Shown piece after piece: positions 34,901 to 48,490 of a stretch of DNA of 64,000 bases. The notes beneath the pieces are model-generated. The model searched no databases and was not told where the DNA came from. It was given only the letters and a program-made list of their open reading frames with translations. This DNA comes from Sipunculus nudus (lineage: Eukaryota; Annelida; Sipuncula; Golfingiida; Sipunculidae), in assembly GCA_026874595.1 (NCBI GenBank), contig CM049310.1, positions 85,783,056-85,847,055 on the forward strand, in the 5' to 3' direction. Positions within the stretch are counted from its first letter, which is position 1; the number at the start of each line of letters is the position of its first letter. The translations under genes were made by a program, and so were the position numbers.

Positions 34901-37900
34901 CAAAGAAATTGATTGGAAAGAATAGCTTTTATTCATGTTTTCATACACCATGTCAAGTGTTGTTTACATCTAGCCCACTTAGTAGTACAGCCTTCACTTG
35001 CATTATGTAACCCACCCCAGGCAGCTTGCCTTGGGTCAGCTTGGCCACTACCAGCAGGCTTCCCTTCTGCCCTGCACTCCCCCCCCCCCAGATGGTGCAT
35101 AAACTAGATGAATGTTATTATTTTCTGTATTTGATTCATTCTTATTCTAGGCTATGCTACATTTTAGATTTTGTATTGTACCACCAGGGTTACAATGATC
35201 ACCAGGTGTGAAATTGACTATTAATTCCAGTAATAAATTAAAACTGGGATAGTAATTAGCACAATAATATTGTTTGTCCCTCATTCAACCAACAGTGTGT
35301 ATACTTTATTTGAAAAGATGTTTTATTTTATCAAATTTACTGAATCTTTTATTTTATTTTGGTGAATAAAATTAAGCATGTACTGAAAACTCCAGTGTGC
35401 AAAACTTTTTAATAGTAATTCAAGGAATATCCTTGTAGATGCCATGTTGTGGCATTATTGTATCGACATAGTCTGGAGATACTATGGTTTAGGCACGGTC
35501 GCGCCGCCACCGCAGAGATTTCTTTTGGACACAATAACTCAAAAAATATTTCACGGATCTTTACCAAACTTGGTATATATATAGATATGGGTGAGAGGAC
35601 GACGCCTATTTAAAATGAGGTCATGGCCTCAACTAGGAGAGTGACTTTGACCTTGAATAGGTTCAATTTTGGGGAAAATCACACAAATTCTTAAATATCT
35701 CAAAAAAACTTGCATGGATTGATCCCAAAATCAAGTTGATCGAAGATCATGGATAGGGTTGTCATGTTCCAGAAACTGGTGGCGCAACCTATTATTCTTT
35801 ACTTGTTTTCATGCCGTTTAATATCCCCAAAATTGCTACTTGACAGTACTGTGAGCATTATAAGTCAAAAACTAATGGACAGATTTCTTTCATATTATGC
35901 AAATACATAGACATGGGTTATGGGATGATGTATGTATAAATTGGGGTCATGACCTTTCCTATTAGAGTGGCCTTGACCTTGAATATTGCCATATATGGTG
36001 AAAATTACACAAAATTATTAATATCTCAATAAGGGATGCATGCATTGGTCCAAAAATCAACATGTTCAAAGATCTTGGAAAGTATTGTCATGTACGGGAA
36101 AAAGGTGGCGCCACCTGTTATTCTTTTACTTGTTTTGTGCCGTTTAATACCCCATCATTGCCATTTATCAGTACTGTGAGCATTATAAGTCAAAAACTAA
36201 TGGACAAATTTCTTTCATATTATGCATATACATGGATATGGGTTATAGGATAATGTTTATTTGAATAGGGGTCATGACCTTTCCAATGAGTGGCCTTGAC
36301 CTTGAATTTAGCCATATATGGTGAAAATCACACAAAATCATTAATTTCTCAATAAGGGATGCATGCATTGATCCAAAAATCAACTTGACCGAAGATCTTG
36401 GAAAGTATTGTCATGTACCGGAAACAGGTGGCGCCACCTGTTATTCTTTTACTTGTTTTGTGCCGTTTAATACCCCATCATTGCCATTTATCAGTACTGT
36501 GAGCATTATAAGTCAAAAACTAATGGACAAATTTCTTTCATATTATGCATATACATGGATATGGGTTATAGGATAATGTTTATTTGAATAGGGGTCATGA
36601 CCTTTCCAATGAGTGGCCTTGACCTTGAATATTGCCGTATATGGTGAAAATCACACTAAATCATTAATTTCTCAATAAGGGATGCATTGATTGGTCCAAA
36701 AATCAACTTGAACAAAGATCTTGGATAGTGTTGTCATGTACGGGAAACAGGTGGTGCCACATGTTATTCTTTTACTTGTTTTCGTGCCGTTTGATACCCC
36801 ATCATTGCCACTTAACAGTATTGTGAGCATTATAAGTCAAAAACTAATGGACAGATTTCTTGCATATACATAGACATGGGTTAGGGGATGATGTATATTG
36901 AAATTTGGATCATGACCTTTTCTATGAGAATGACCTTTTCTATGAGTGTGGTCTGATATTAATTGTTGCTGAAGATGGGGGGCCTATTCTTAAAGGGGGG
37001 GGGGGATTAATTTTCTGGGGATACTATGGCACCTGCGGTGCCAAGAAATATCTAGTTTTCTTTTAAATTCAGTTTAAACATTTATATAAATAATAAAATA
37101 TATGTGTATGCATACTATGACGCAATATGAGCAACACTCTGGATATATGATGATTGCAACTTTTGCAACAATTCTAATATTTAAACTTATAGTTTCAGTT
37201 TTTTACTCTGTATATATAATGATTGCAACTTTTGCAACAATTCTAATATTTTAACTTATATTTTCAGTTTTTTTATTAAAAATTTACAAAACCTGTAAAT
37301 AAAAAAAGGCTTATATATAAACTTAAATGCATTATTCCCTTGAAAGTTAAATAAAGGTATTAGTCCTTTCTGTCCACATGCCTGTCCATCTGTAAATTTT
37401 CATATGCATCACAGTATCTCAAAACTTTACTGTTTTTCTTCATGATAGTCTTGTCAGAGTATTAGTTTGCAATCATATATTTAGAACTTTACTATAACCA
37501 AGTAGGAGGGCCCCTTTCCTATTAGCTTTTCATATTCTTATATAAATGAAAAACATTACAATAGAATATTTCTACATCCACCTTTGTGCTGCCCTCACTT
37601 TTCCCTTCTCCGAACCCCATCCCAAAGTCAGCGTCAGTAAGCAAGAACAAGATGAATCAGATATATTCATACTTTAATATTTTGTATAACTATTCATCCA
37701 TAGGTACCTATGTACATGCCAGAAATTGTCAATATTGTGTAATATGTAGACATAGTGGGCATCACAATAATGTACCTTGTCAAGACTAAAGAGATATTGT
37801 GTCATACAGTCACAAATTCATAAATCACTTCATCAGCATAGTTAATCATAACATCATATCTGTCAAATTGAAAGTTTGCAGACTACCATACACTTTAGAT

Positions 37901-40900
37901 CCTTCAACAAATAGCCATATCATCATTCTACTACTGCTTATTACTGCTGTCATTGCATTCATATTTGCTCAAATATATCACAATTTTCAACCCCTCCTGA
38001 ATAAATAAAAATAAACCACTATATTTTACTCTATTAATCCATCAGTCAGGTAATTTCATTTATCATTTACTCACATATTACATTACATTCCTTTATATTA
38101 GCCCCACATGTCCATGATATTCATAAGCTTTCTCGACTTGATATAGTATCACAGTGCAGAAACATTTATAGTCCAATCACGATCAGCTGAGCGCCGTGAC
38201 CCATGGGTCCCTTGTTTTAATAGGGACTTGATGTAAACGTTGTTCTTGAATGTTTCTTCTATTTTGAAAAGAATTGACATGATATTTATAATTGCATTAA
38301 AAGAATAGTGGGGTTTAGACCCCTTTTAGGCCACTTCTGAAGTAATTGGGAAGTTGTCAGTCAAGTCACACCATGTTATATGATTAGTGGTTATCATATG
38401 TGAAGGTACCATACATTCATATGATAACTGTAGGGATAACAAGGTATGCTGTCACTGATGGCAGAGACATCTGGTGTGTATGATATACACTATTTGGTCA
38501 GTGGCTGCAGGAGGATGCCAGTGATGAACACATGCTGGTATGTCAGTGGGTGCAACACTGTTGTAGTGGCTGCCAGCGTGGCCTGATGCTGGTACAGCAC
38601 ACACACTGCTGTAAGCACATGTAGCTGAGACAGGGATGTGCATCAGTAACATCTGTAGATATATGTCATTGTCTGTACATATACTTGTATGATTCATGCT
38701 TTGTGGAACCAGCAAGGGTAGGGGAGTTTTAATAATAAATCATTTAACCGATCCTTTGCTATAGCTTTATAGTTTTCCTTTGATAGATTTCTATATATAA
38801 CTGTCTGAAACATGTTAGTCACGTTCATCACATCATTGGGTTGCATTTTTTGTTGGTTCAGATGTTGAGCAAGATACAGATGCTCCATCCTCTTTGAGTG
38901 GTTGCTTAGCAACTTGCTGTCTTCATCCTCTGAATCCTCATCACTCATCTTCATCTCCTGTAGTATATGAAGGTATCATACAAGAGAATCAGTAACTTTT
39001 GCCCCTGACAGTGTAACAGATATTGTCACATCAGTAGTGAGATTAGTATTGTAATACTTTATAAATTGATCTACTGCAACTATGGAGGAGTAGACTAGAT
39101 ACAGCGATATGGCGATAATTGTGACTTAATATAAGGACATTTACAGCCTGACTAGGGTTCATCAGGCCTGCCAATTCACTCTTTTATGCCCCCGCCACAA
39201 AGTGGCCGGGGCATATAGTTTTATCCATGTCCGTCATTCCATCCTTCCGTTATTCCGAAATCAAACAGTTGTACAGACTTTTTTCGCAATGCCTGCAGAT
39301 ATTGGCCTGATTTTTGGTGTGAGAGCAGATAATGACCAGTTACCGATCGAGTTCGCGTTTCGTCCCAGTTGACCTACTTTTGACTGTTTTACGGCTCCTA
39401 AACTTAGAAAATTTCATGAAAAATAGAAATTTTCATGACAATTCCCTTACCGAAACTTATGCATGGATCACGCCTGGAACACGCCTGGAACTTGCCTGGG
39501 TCATTTTGCAAAATTTCTAAGTTGATGCATGGATATGATGCATGGAACATGCATGGATTTCTTGGTTTTCCATGCATGGACTTAGAAAATTTTTAAAAGG
39601 GGACCTCTATGTATGTATATAGTCAATTAAGGATTCATGGATCATGCATGGTTTATGCCTGGACACGCCTGGAACATGCATGGAACACGCCTGGACATGC
39701 ATGGGTATTGCCCAACATGTATTTCTACAAATTCTTGTATCACAGATATGATTATATGCATGCAAATACATGGGCAAATGGGTATGCAAATACATGGGTA
39801 TGCATGGAACTTGCCTGGATAATATCCAGGCGTGTTCCAGGCATCTTTACAATGCATGGGTATGCATGGATCATGCATGGAAAATACACAGGCATGTTCC
39901 ATGCATCTTTAGCATGGCTATGCATGGAAAATGCATGGATAATATCCAGGCATGTTCCATGCATCTTTGAAATGCATGGGTATGCATGGATCATGCATGG
40001 ATAATACCCAGGCATGTTCCATGCATCTTTAGGATGGCTATGCATGGAACATGCATGGATAATATCCAGGCATGTTCCATGCATCTTAACAATGCATGGC
40101 TATGCATGGAACATGCATGGATTATATCCAGGCGTGTTCCATACATCTTAAGCATGGCTATGCATGGAACATGCATGGATAATATCCAGGCATGTTCCAT
40201 GCATCTTTACAATGCATGGCTATGCATGGATAATATCCAGGTGTGTTCCATGCATATTTACACAGTAAGGCTATGCATGGAACATGCATGGATAATATCC
40301 AGGCATGTTCCATGCATCTTTACAATGCATGGATATGCATGGAACATGCATGGATAATATCCAGGCATGTTCCATGCATCTTTACAACACATGGCTATGC
40401 ATGGAACATGCATGGGTCTTTCCTAGGCGCATTCCATGCATCTAACATGAACACATTAAACATTGAACATAAAACATTAATTAGCAAAATGTAGTTACCT
40501 ATATTGGTATGTATCATTTCCACACTTCTTTCATGTGTTATCTCACTTGAACAATTCAGTTTGAATGCAGAACAAGGCGACTTTTTGTTAAAAGGATATT
40601 TTATTGTGCTATATTAAACGGATGATCAGTCTAAAGAATTTACTAGATCACCTGAAAAGGTGCAAAGACATGGTACTGCACTAGTTCACCAGTCTTTTAT
40701 TCTATTTTCTATGCTTTCTTTTCCATGTTTATCTCACAGTGATGATGTGATGACTGCTTCTTTCTGTGTATTGGGCTCCAATTTTGTGCTTCTGCCCCAG
40801 AACCCTCTTGACCTTATTCTCTTGGACCTCTGGACACCTGGTTGTTCTGAAGTCTGGAATGAAAGTTTATACTTTAGAATCTGATGAAATATATCAGAAT

Positions 40901-43900
40901 TAGAACATTCACTGATTCAGAGTCTTCATTTATTTCCAATTTATGTTGCTTCTTTGTTCCTCTCTAAGTCAACCATTGGATTTAGGAAAAGCAAACCAGC
41001 CGTGTCTCTGTCTGTGATCAAAGCTGAGTACATACAATTTATTCTACTAATGAAGTGTGAATCCTTTTTTCCAATGGTTTCTTATCAATGCCAGTTCATA
41101 AATGTTCAGTTATGATTAAATATGGACTCTTGTAAAACCTGCCTTAATTGACCATTCAGCTATTATAAATATGAAAATTATATTTTATATTATGTTAAAT
41201 TATTCTGCATTATATATATTTTAATTTGTTATCAGCTGTTTAAATTTATAGCCCCCGTCTCAAATTTTAGGTGTATGATGTAAATATTATTTTAAATGCC
41301 AACACAGTGATATGACATGTTGCTTTAGAGGCAAAACCTATCTCCACATAAGTATATGAATAAAAACATGTTGACAAAAATAAACTCAGTGTGTGCCAGC
41401 CCTAGCAGTTTAAGAATGTTCTGATATTACCTTCACTGAGATTCCTGTATACTCTTGGCACCATTCTTCAAATTTCTTTCTCCTGCCCTGATTGAATCTT
41501 TGAGCAGACAGTATAATGATTTTTCTTAATTATATGATGAATGAGTCCTTAAAGTTTGAATTTAACTCTGAATTTAAGTCATATTGTAGTAATGCAGAAA
41601 AAATGAGAGAAAATTCCATTAGTATAATTCCAAAATCATTCACAGATATGTAATATATTACTCACAGAGAAGTAATATTTTACTACTAGCCATACACATG
41701 TGACTTCTGCATTATTTTTCATAATATAATGCATGAAGCCAGAACTGAGAGGCCTCTCTTGACCGTAGTCAGGTTTTCTCTTTGTTTAAAACTCAGAGTT
41801 TAACATTCAGTTGTGATGTCAGTGACTTCAGTAAATATACTAACTGCACTACTGGCATACAAAATCTGGAGTGATATTTGGTGTATACCAACTGACCTAG
41901 CCGCACTGGGTGTCCTTGACCTAGTAATACCACTAGCTGACACTATAGTGGTCAACTTCAATATGCCAGTGTCAACCAACATGTTCAAAAGTTTTGTGAG
42001 GCATCTAACTTTCCTCTGATATGGCCTAGAACAGTATATATAAAGAGACAATTCATGCATGATAATTTAAAATACCAAACATGGCTTAAAATGCCTTATT
42101 CTGAACTAAAAACTGTATCAGCAATTCTGAGTTAGCCACATGCATTTATTCATGAACAAATCAGGTAATGTTTACAGACAGATTTCTCATGTTCATTCTC
42201 CATATTGAGGATAAATATCAATATGTACATTTAAAGTTATGTTTTGAATACTCACCAACAGAGATGCAAAGGCTGATGACTCCTCTTCTATAAGATTTTA
42301 GGTGATTAGAATGTAGGTCACTTCTCCTGTTTAAGATGACTGTAACAGCAAGATGGCTGCATGAAATCCCTCACCAGCAGTGTGTAGACACTGGTGTCAC
42401 GTGACAGTTATAGTATTGAAACTGGCTGAGCAAGTCACCAACACATTTTACAAGTGACTTTTGTTCCAGGCAAATCCAGGCAGTGACTTTGTCAGAAAAT
42501 GTCATCTAAAGTGGTCCATGCATGATCCATGCAAGCTCAATTCTGGCTAACCAGGCTAAATCAGTAGAGTTAATTTTACCCATGCATATTCCATGCAAAA
42601 TCCATGCATATCCAGGCACATTCAGACACCTGAAAAGGTGTCTGAAAATGTGTTTCCTTGTTTCCCAGGCAAGTCCAGTCGATATCCATGCAAGTCCAGG
42701 CGATATCCATGCATGTTCCATGCATATCCATGCATGCCCATGCACACTGAAAAAAATATAGTTTTTACCCAGGCGTGTTCCAGGCACGTTCCATGCATGA
42801 TCCATGCATCCAGGCGCTTTCCAGGCATGTTCCAGGCGTGTTCCATGCATAAGTTTTGGTAAGGGATTTAAATCCACATGTACGGCCTTTTTTTCGCAGT
42901 GCTTGCAGATATTGGCCTGATGTTTGGTGTGTGGGCAGATAATGACCAGTTACAGATAGAGTTCGCGTTTCCTCCTGATTGACCTACTTTTGAATGTATT
43001 ACACCTCCTTAACTTAGAAAATTTCATGAAAAATAGAAATTTTCATGACAAATACACATGTACAGACTTTTTTTCGCAATGCCTGCAGATATTGGCCTGA
43101 TTATTTGAGTTTTGGCTGATATTGACCAGTTACAGATCGAGTTCGCGTTTCGTCCCGGTTGACCTACTTTTGACTGTTTTACAGCTCCTGAACATAAAAA
43201 TTTCATTAAAAATATGAACTTTCATGACAAATACACATGTACGGACTTTTTTCGCAATGCCTGCAGATATTGGCCAGATTTTTGGTTTGTTGGCAGATAT
43301 TGACCAGTTACAGATTGAGTTCGCATTTCGTCCCAGCTGACCTACTTTTGACCATTTTACGGCTCCTAAACATAGAAAATTTCATGAAAAATATGAATTT
43401 TCATGACAAATACACATGTACGGACTTTTTTTCACAATACCTGCAGATATTGGCCTGATTTTTGGTGTGAGGGCAGATAATGACCAGTTACAGGTCAAGT
43501 TCACGTTTTGTCCCAGTTGATCTACTTTTGACTGTTTGACGATGCTCTAACATAGCAAATTTCATAAAAAAGTGCACATTTACGGACTTTTTTTTCGCAG
43601 TGCCTGCAGATACGGGCCTGATTTTTGGTGTGTAGGAAGATAATGAGCAGTTACAGATCAAGTTCTTGTTTTGTCCCAGTTGACCTACTTTTGACCATTT
43701 GACTGCTCCTGAACATAGAAAGTTTCATGAAAAATAGAAATTTTCATAACAAATGCATATGTACTGACTTTTTTTCCTCAATGCCTGCAGATACCACCCT
43801 GATTTTATATGTATGGGCAGATAATGACAGTTACAGATCGAGTTCGCGTTTCGTCCCGGTTGACCTACTTTTGATTGTTTTACGGCTCCTAAACATAGAA

Positions 43901-46900
43901 AATTTCATGAAAGACAGAAATTTTTATGGAAAATGCACATGTATGGATTTTTTTTCACAAAGCCTGCAGATACTGGCCTGATTTTTGGTGTGTTGCTTGA
44001 TAATGACCCGTTACAGATCGAGTTTGCATTTTGCCCTTGTTAACCTACTTTTGACCATACAACACCTCCTGAACTTAAAAAATTTTTCAAAATTTATCAA
44101 ATGTTTCTAACTTGCCCCAGGCGGGGGCATTCTTGTCATTCTGACACATCTAGTTTTTTAAAAGAGACACCTTTTTTTTTGGGGGGGGGGGGATACTGAA
44201 AATTGCACTAATTACTTTTATCACTCCATTTTTAGTAGCACTTTTTTCCCCTCTGTTTTTCAGTAATAGAGATATCTTATTTCTCTCTTGCTGTGACAGT
44301 CCAGTCAGAACAAGAATGGAACACTTCACCTTTTTTTTGTGTGTGTCACAATATGTGGATAATGTCCTTATCTCCATACAGGGAGATGTAATCATGTATG
44401 TTTCTGACTTTGGGAGCAATATATATATACCTATACATTGTATGTGCTTCACATCTTTATTCAGTTTGTGAAAAAACAATTGGGAATTGTTGCTAATTTT
44501 ACTCTTTTTTTCCAATCTCCACTTTTTCCAACCTGCCCTTTTTTCAAAGAGCACTGACTCTTTTTTTTTTTAGTCATTTATCTTTGGCATGCCAGGTTCA
44601 CCCATCACTTCACCTTAATAACTTTAAATCTTCTCAACCTGTTTAAGATTTAGAGCTGTATATATGCGAGATGACAAATTTGTACAAACAGAATTGACAT
44701 AACTTTGTGTTGTAGCACTAAGTGATTGAGCCATGACAGGTCTGTGAAGAAATATTATCCTGAAAATACATATATAAAATTGCTGTTTTCCTACTATTAT
44801 AGAGCTTGTACAGTATTAGTTAACAGTATAGCTCTACAACATGTTTGTATAATATTTTATGATATAAGTGGTAATATTTGACTGTGTGGATGCAAATTGG
44901 GTTTTATCAACAGAAACAAATATTTAGCATTCAAAATTACATTATTAAGTCATCCAGTTGACGTCCCAAATTACTTGAAATACTAAATTGGAGAACAACC
45001 AGAGTCTACAAGATGTTACAGCTAGTTTCTGCGTATGTATGTACATCCAGACTTAATTTATGATCCAGCTAACCTTTTATTTGAACGGTTGCTGCCTGGT
45101 TGGTCAAAACATGGTCCCATGGTAAACATGAGAAGAAAGTTTTCATTAATACTGGATATGAACTAGAGGGCTGTTATCATGGTATTTGTGCTGTTGTAAT
45201 TATCAAGTGAGGCAAATATTGATCTGGGAATGCTGAAAATTGACTCAACAGTTTGTTTAATCACTTGGCTCTGGATCAACATGGATGATGCATGAGTTTT
45301 GCCAGGGTTTTTTTTCATTGCTTTGTTCCTTTGTGTGGATATGAAAACTGCAAAAATGAACAGAAATATCAACAGGTTTGTCAGGTCATCCATCCAGGAA
45401 GAGCAGTAGTTTTCATGTGGAGGAGTTTCAAGCCATTGAATTTTTTTCTATTTTTATCACTATATACTGGTGTGATATTTGTATGAAAAACAACTACACT
45501 TTCTTCCATCAAACTGTGTCTTATCTTTTTTTAGACAGTTTTTTTTAAATGTTACATTTTAAAATAATTTTCTGGAAAGCTGCATATGGAAGTGACTGCT
45601 GAGTATGGCAATTTAGAATTTACAATATATCTATAGTGTATGTTTCACAATTTTTTTTTACTCTTTATAATGATCTGACAGATCAGATGTATCTGTATAT
45701 GAGTAGCCATCTTTGTTTTAGCTGATTTTACTTGTTGAGTGTTTATTTAACATCATCCAATGAGCACCTTTCAACTAGGGTTGTTTTTGCATGTGAGCAA
45801 TGACCTTGACTGCCATAGGTGGGGCTGATATGTTGTAAAATGTAGACTGACTGTTCATGTTTTTAAATAATTCTGTTTCTTAGGTACTGTGTAATCCAGG
45901 TATTTTTTACCTTGTTGAAAATTAGGCCTTTTAGTCCTATACCCAACATTAACATATTTCCCTTATAATTTCAGTAATGATGGAATGGAATATAAACTAG
46001 GACTCCAGTATACATCCATGGCCTTTGTTGGGATATGAAGGAGTTCTCTTATATTGTTGAGGCTTATTCTGTATGGTCTCTTATATGAAGTGTTTTGCGG
46101 GGGACTGTGGCCCCCTCCACTTTCTATCACTTCATAAGCCTAAGCTGAAGATCTTAAACTACATACATTTGACGATTCATAGAGATGACGTCACAATGAC
46201 ACATTGTTTTGTTACATCACACAAATGCCTTTCCAGCAGCACATGAATCAACAATTGATGGCTACTTGAAATAACACCATCATTTTTAAGCTCTTTCTAT
46301 TCAAGTCAAATCATCCCTGCATCACAAATATATATATTTATATATTTATTTCATACTGTTTTAAATGATCATATATTGCAACATTACCTCCAGTGATATC
46401 AGCTTTTTAGTATACCTACCGTGAACCTAATGGACTCATTCATACTTAGAATGTTAAAGCATACAACATTTCAAATGTATCACCATCACATCTCAAGGAC
46501 ACTTCCTCAAGTGATACTCAAGTGATCCTGAAAAGTCCCTGAGATCAGAAAAAAATTTCCGCTCGTGCTCTCTTTAGTCTTTACAAGGAAGGATGGTTAA
46601 AATAAATGAATAAAGGTTCAGTTCAAAGATCAGGTATTTTATACAACTAATTTTACCTGACCTTAAATGTGACATGCTTAAACAGGATAGGTAAGTACTT
46701 TGTGGAGGCTATTGTATGGTGAGATTGTGAAAATGGAAACCCTGGTGAAATAATGAAACAGTTAAAATAGCAATACTTTAACATCAGGAATTTTACATAC
46801 AGCAAGACTTCTGTAATGATTATGGACCACAGGTATTTAAACAGCCAGCCACAAGACCCACAGCAATCACTGGTCTCCTGGCTGTCCACATTCTTATGCC

Positions 46901-48443
46901 AACCATGCTCTGCTGTTAGATCAACCATTGATACAACAGGTCTGGAGAGATAACGTATAAGGCCAAGCCAAGCTGTATCTGTGGCATTAAAAGTATTATT
47001 TCATATACATAGAGAATGAAAAATGGAAGTGGAACATTAACCAGAATTAATGAAACAGTAAAAGATTAGTTTGAGAATTTTCTATTGCTTATTTTTTTGC
47101 TTTTAGCTGGTAATTTTAGATTTATGGTATATGTAACCGTATTATGAAATTTTAAAATTTATGTTAATCAGCAAGGTAGGTTTTGCTTACTTTTCCACAT
47201 ATTAATTAAAGAGCCATCCTTATCCCTGCAGAGGGATGTAGCTCATTTTCAATAGATATAATAAACACAGGTGCCATCACAGGTTTTTCAACATAGAGTA
47301 CAGCAAATGATTCTTAGTATGTTCATTTACCACAATTTTATCAGAACAAAATCAAAAAGTTAAGGTGTAATATAACATGGATTGCTGTTTGATATAATGT
47401 TTCTTCAAACGGCTGAAATCATAACAGATGGATGGCAACACATTTTTCATCATTGGCCTTAAAGGGTTGCACGTGATTGTTCAGAATAAAGCATGATTTA
47501 TAGATTGGAGCACTCTAATGGGCAGTTGGTTTCAGTTCTTTTTTTTTTTAAAGAAACAAGGTCTCAGGTCTTTTACCATGTGCAGACGGTCTGTAAGTAT
47601 TTTGTTTGGTTTTATTTTGTAATCATTTTCTGTTTTACTTTGAAGTAAAAAGCCATTGGTTAATCAATAACACTACACAGTGCTTTGTCTATTAGTTTTG
47701 TTGTTATTCTAGTTTCAAGTCAGTTTTGCTTGTTGAGGTCCCATTGCTGCAGTAAGTAATAAAATATGACAGGGAAATGCCCAGTGAAGCTTTTGTTAAA
47801 AAATTATTTTATTACTTTAACTCTACAGGGCAGTTACCTTATTTGGAATGAAACTACACTCTTGTTTTATACCAGGTTAAAAATGACCAAACTGTTTTCT
47901 TCTCACTAAGTTATTACGTTTTCCTTTATTTGTTGGTTGGTTGGTTTGTTGGTTAGCAACCTTTCCAAACAAGTTATGAACAAAATTTTATGAATTTTTT
48001 GTGGAGGGTCAGAATAACAATCCTTCAAGTTAGGAGTTTATCTGGATCACCATCAGTAATGTAGTGAGTCTTTACTCAGAGTGCAAGTCCAGGACCCACA
48101 AGTCCAAGTTGGAGTCAAAGTCCCTAACAAAGTGGACTTGAGACAGGACTTGAGTCCAAGTGTGGACTCAAGTCCTCTACCACTGACTACCATAATATAT
48201 TTTTAATTCAAAAGTTTATTTACCATTGTGACACAGGGCAATTCCTTTGTCCATGAGCAGAGGTCCCCCCATTCATAGGTATTGGGGGCAGTATTTGTTC
48301 AGCAGCTGATTGGGTGAACCTGTGTTACTAAAGTAAGCATTCATGAAAGAATGTACAATACATAAAAGCTTGATTAGGGGAGTCCTGGTGGGGGTGTCAA
48401 GGTAGTCATATACTTCACAAACATCTAGTAATTATTATCATTA

Positions 48444-48490
<47 letters not shown>

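Larger units (their letters stand above)
39187..44153. mobile_element. Tandem-core element with GC hairpin ends, interrupted by a foldback insertion
   Basis: Starts with a hairpin (TGCCCCCGCC ... GGCCGGGGCA, 39187-39213). It ends with TGCCCC-AGGCG-GGGGCA (44113-44129), then 20 bases and CTAG, again Helitron-like although the spacer is longer. The core is tandem units of about 179 bp marked by TGCCTGCAGATATTGGCC: one before the insertion (39290), about six after (42900-44000). Without the 39443-42866 insertion it would be about 1.5 kb. Confidence 0.7.

Noticed and set aside
39609-40494. Several overlapping open frames on both strands rich in MHGTC/HAWI words
   Set aside because: They are translations of the palindromic satellite; the lack of stops comes from the repeat unit.
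41800-42060. 86-codon minus-strand frame after an acceptor-like TTCTAG
   Set aside because: No partner exon in phase and no recognisable motif; kept only as part of the general observation on the foldback interior.
42506-42877. 123-codon minus-strand frame
   Set aside because: It reads through the right arm of the foldback element with the same GCATGGAAC words.
44150-44554. 134-codon minus-strand frame
   Set aside because: It begins in homopolymer tracts at a repeat border, the composition is Lys/Ser-rich without motifs, and no splice or family support is seen.
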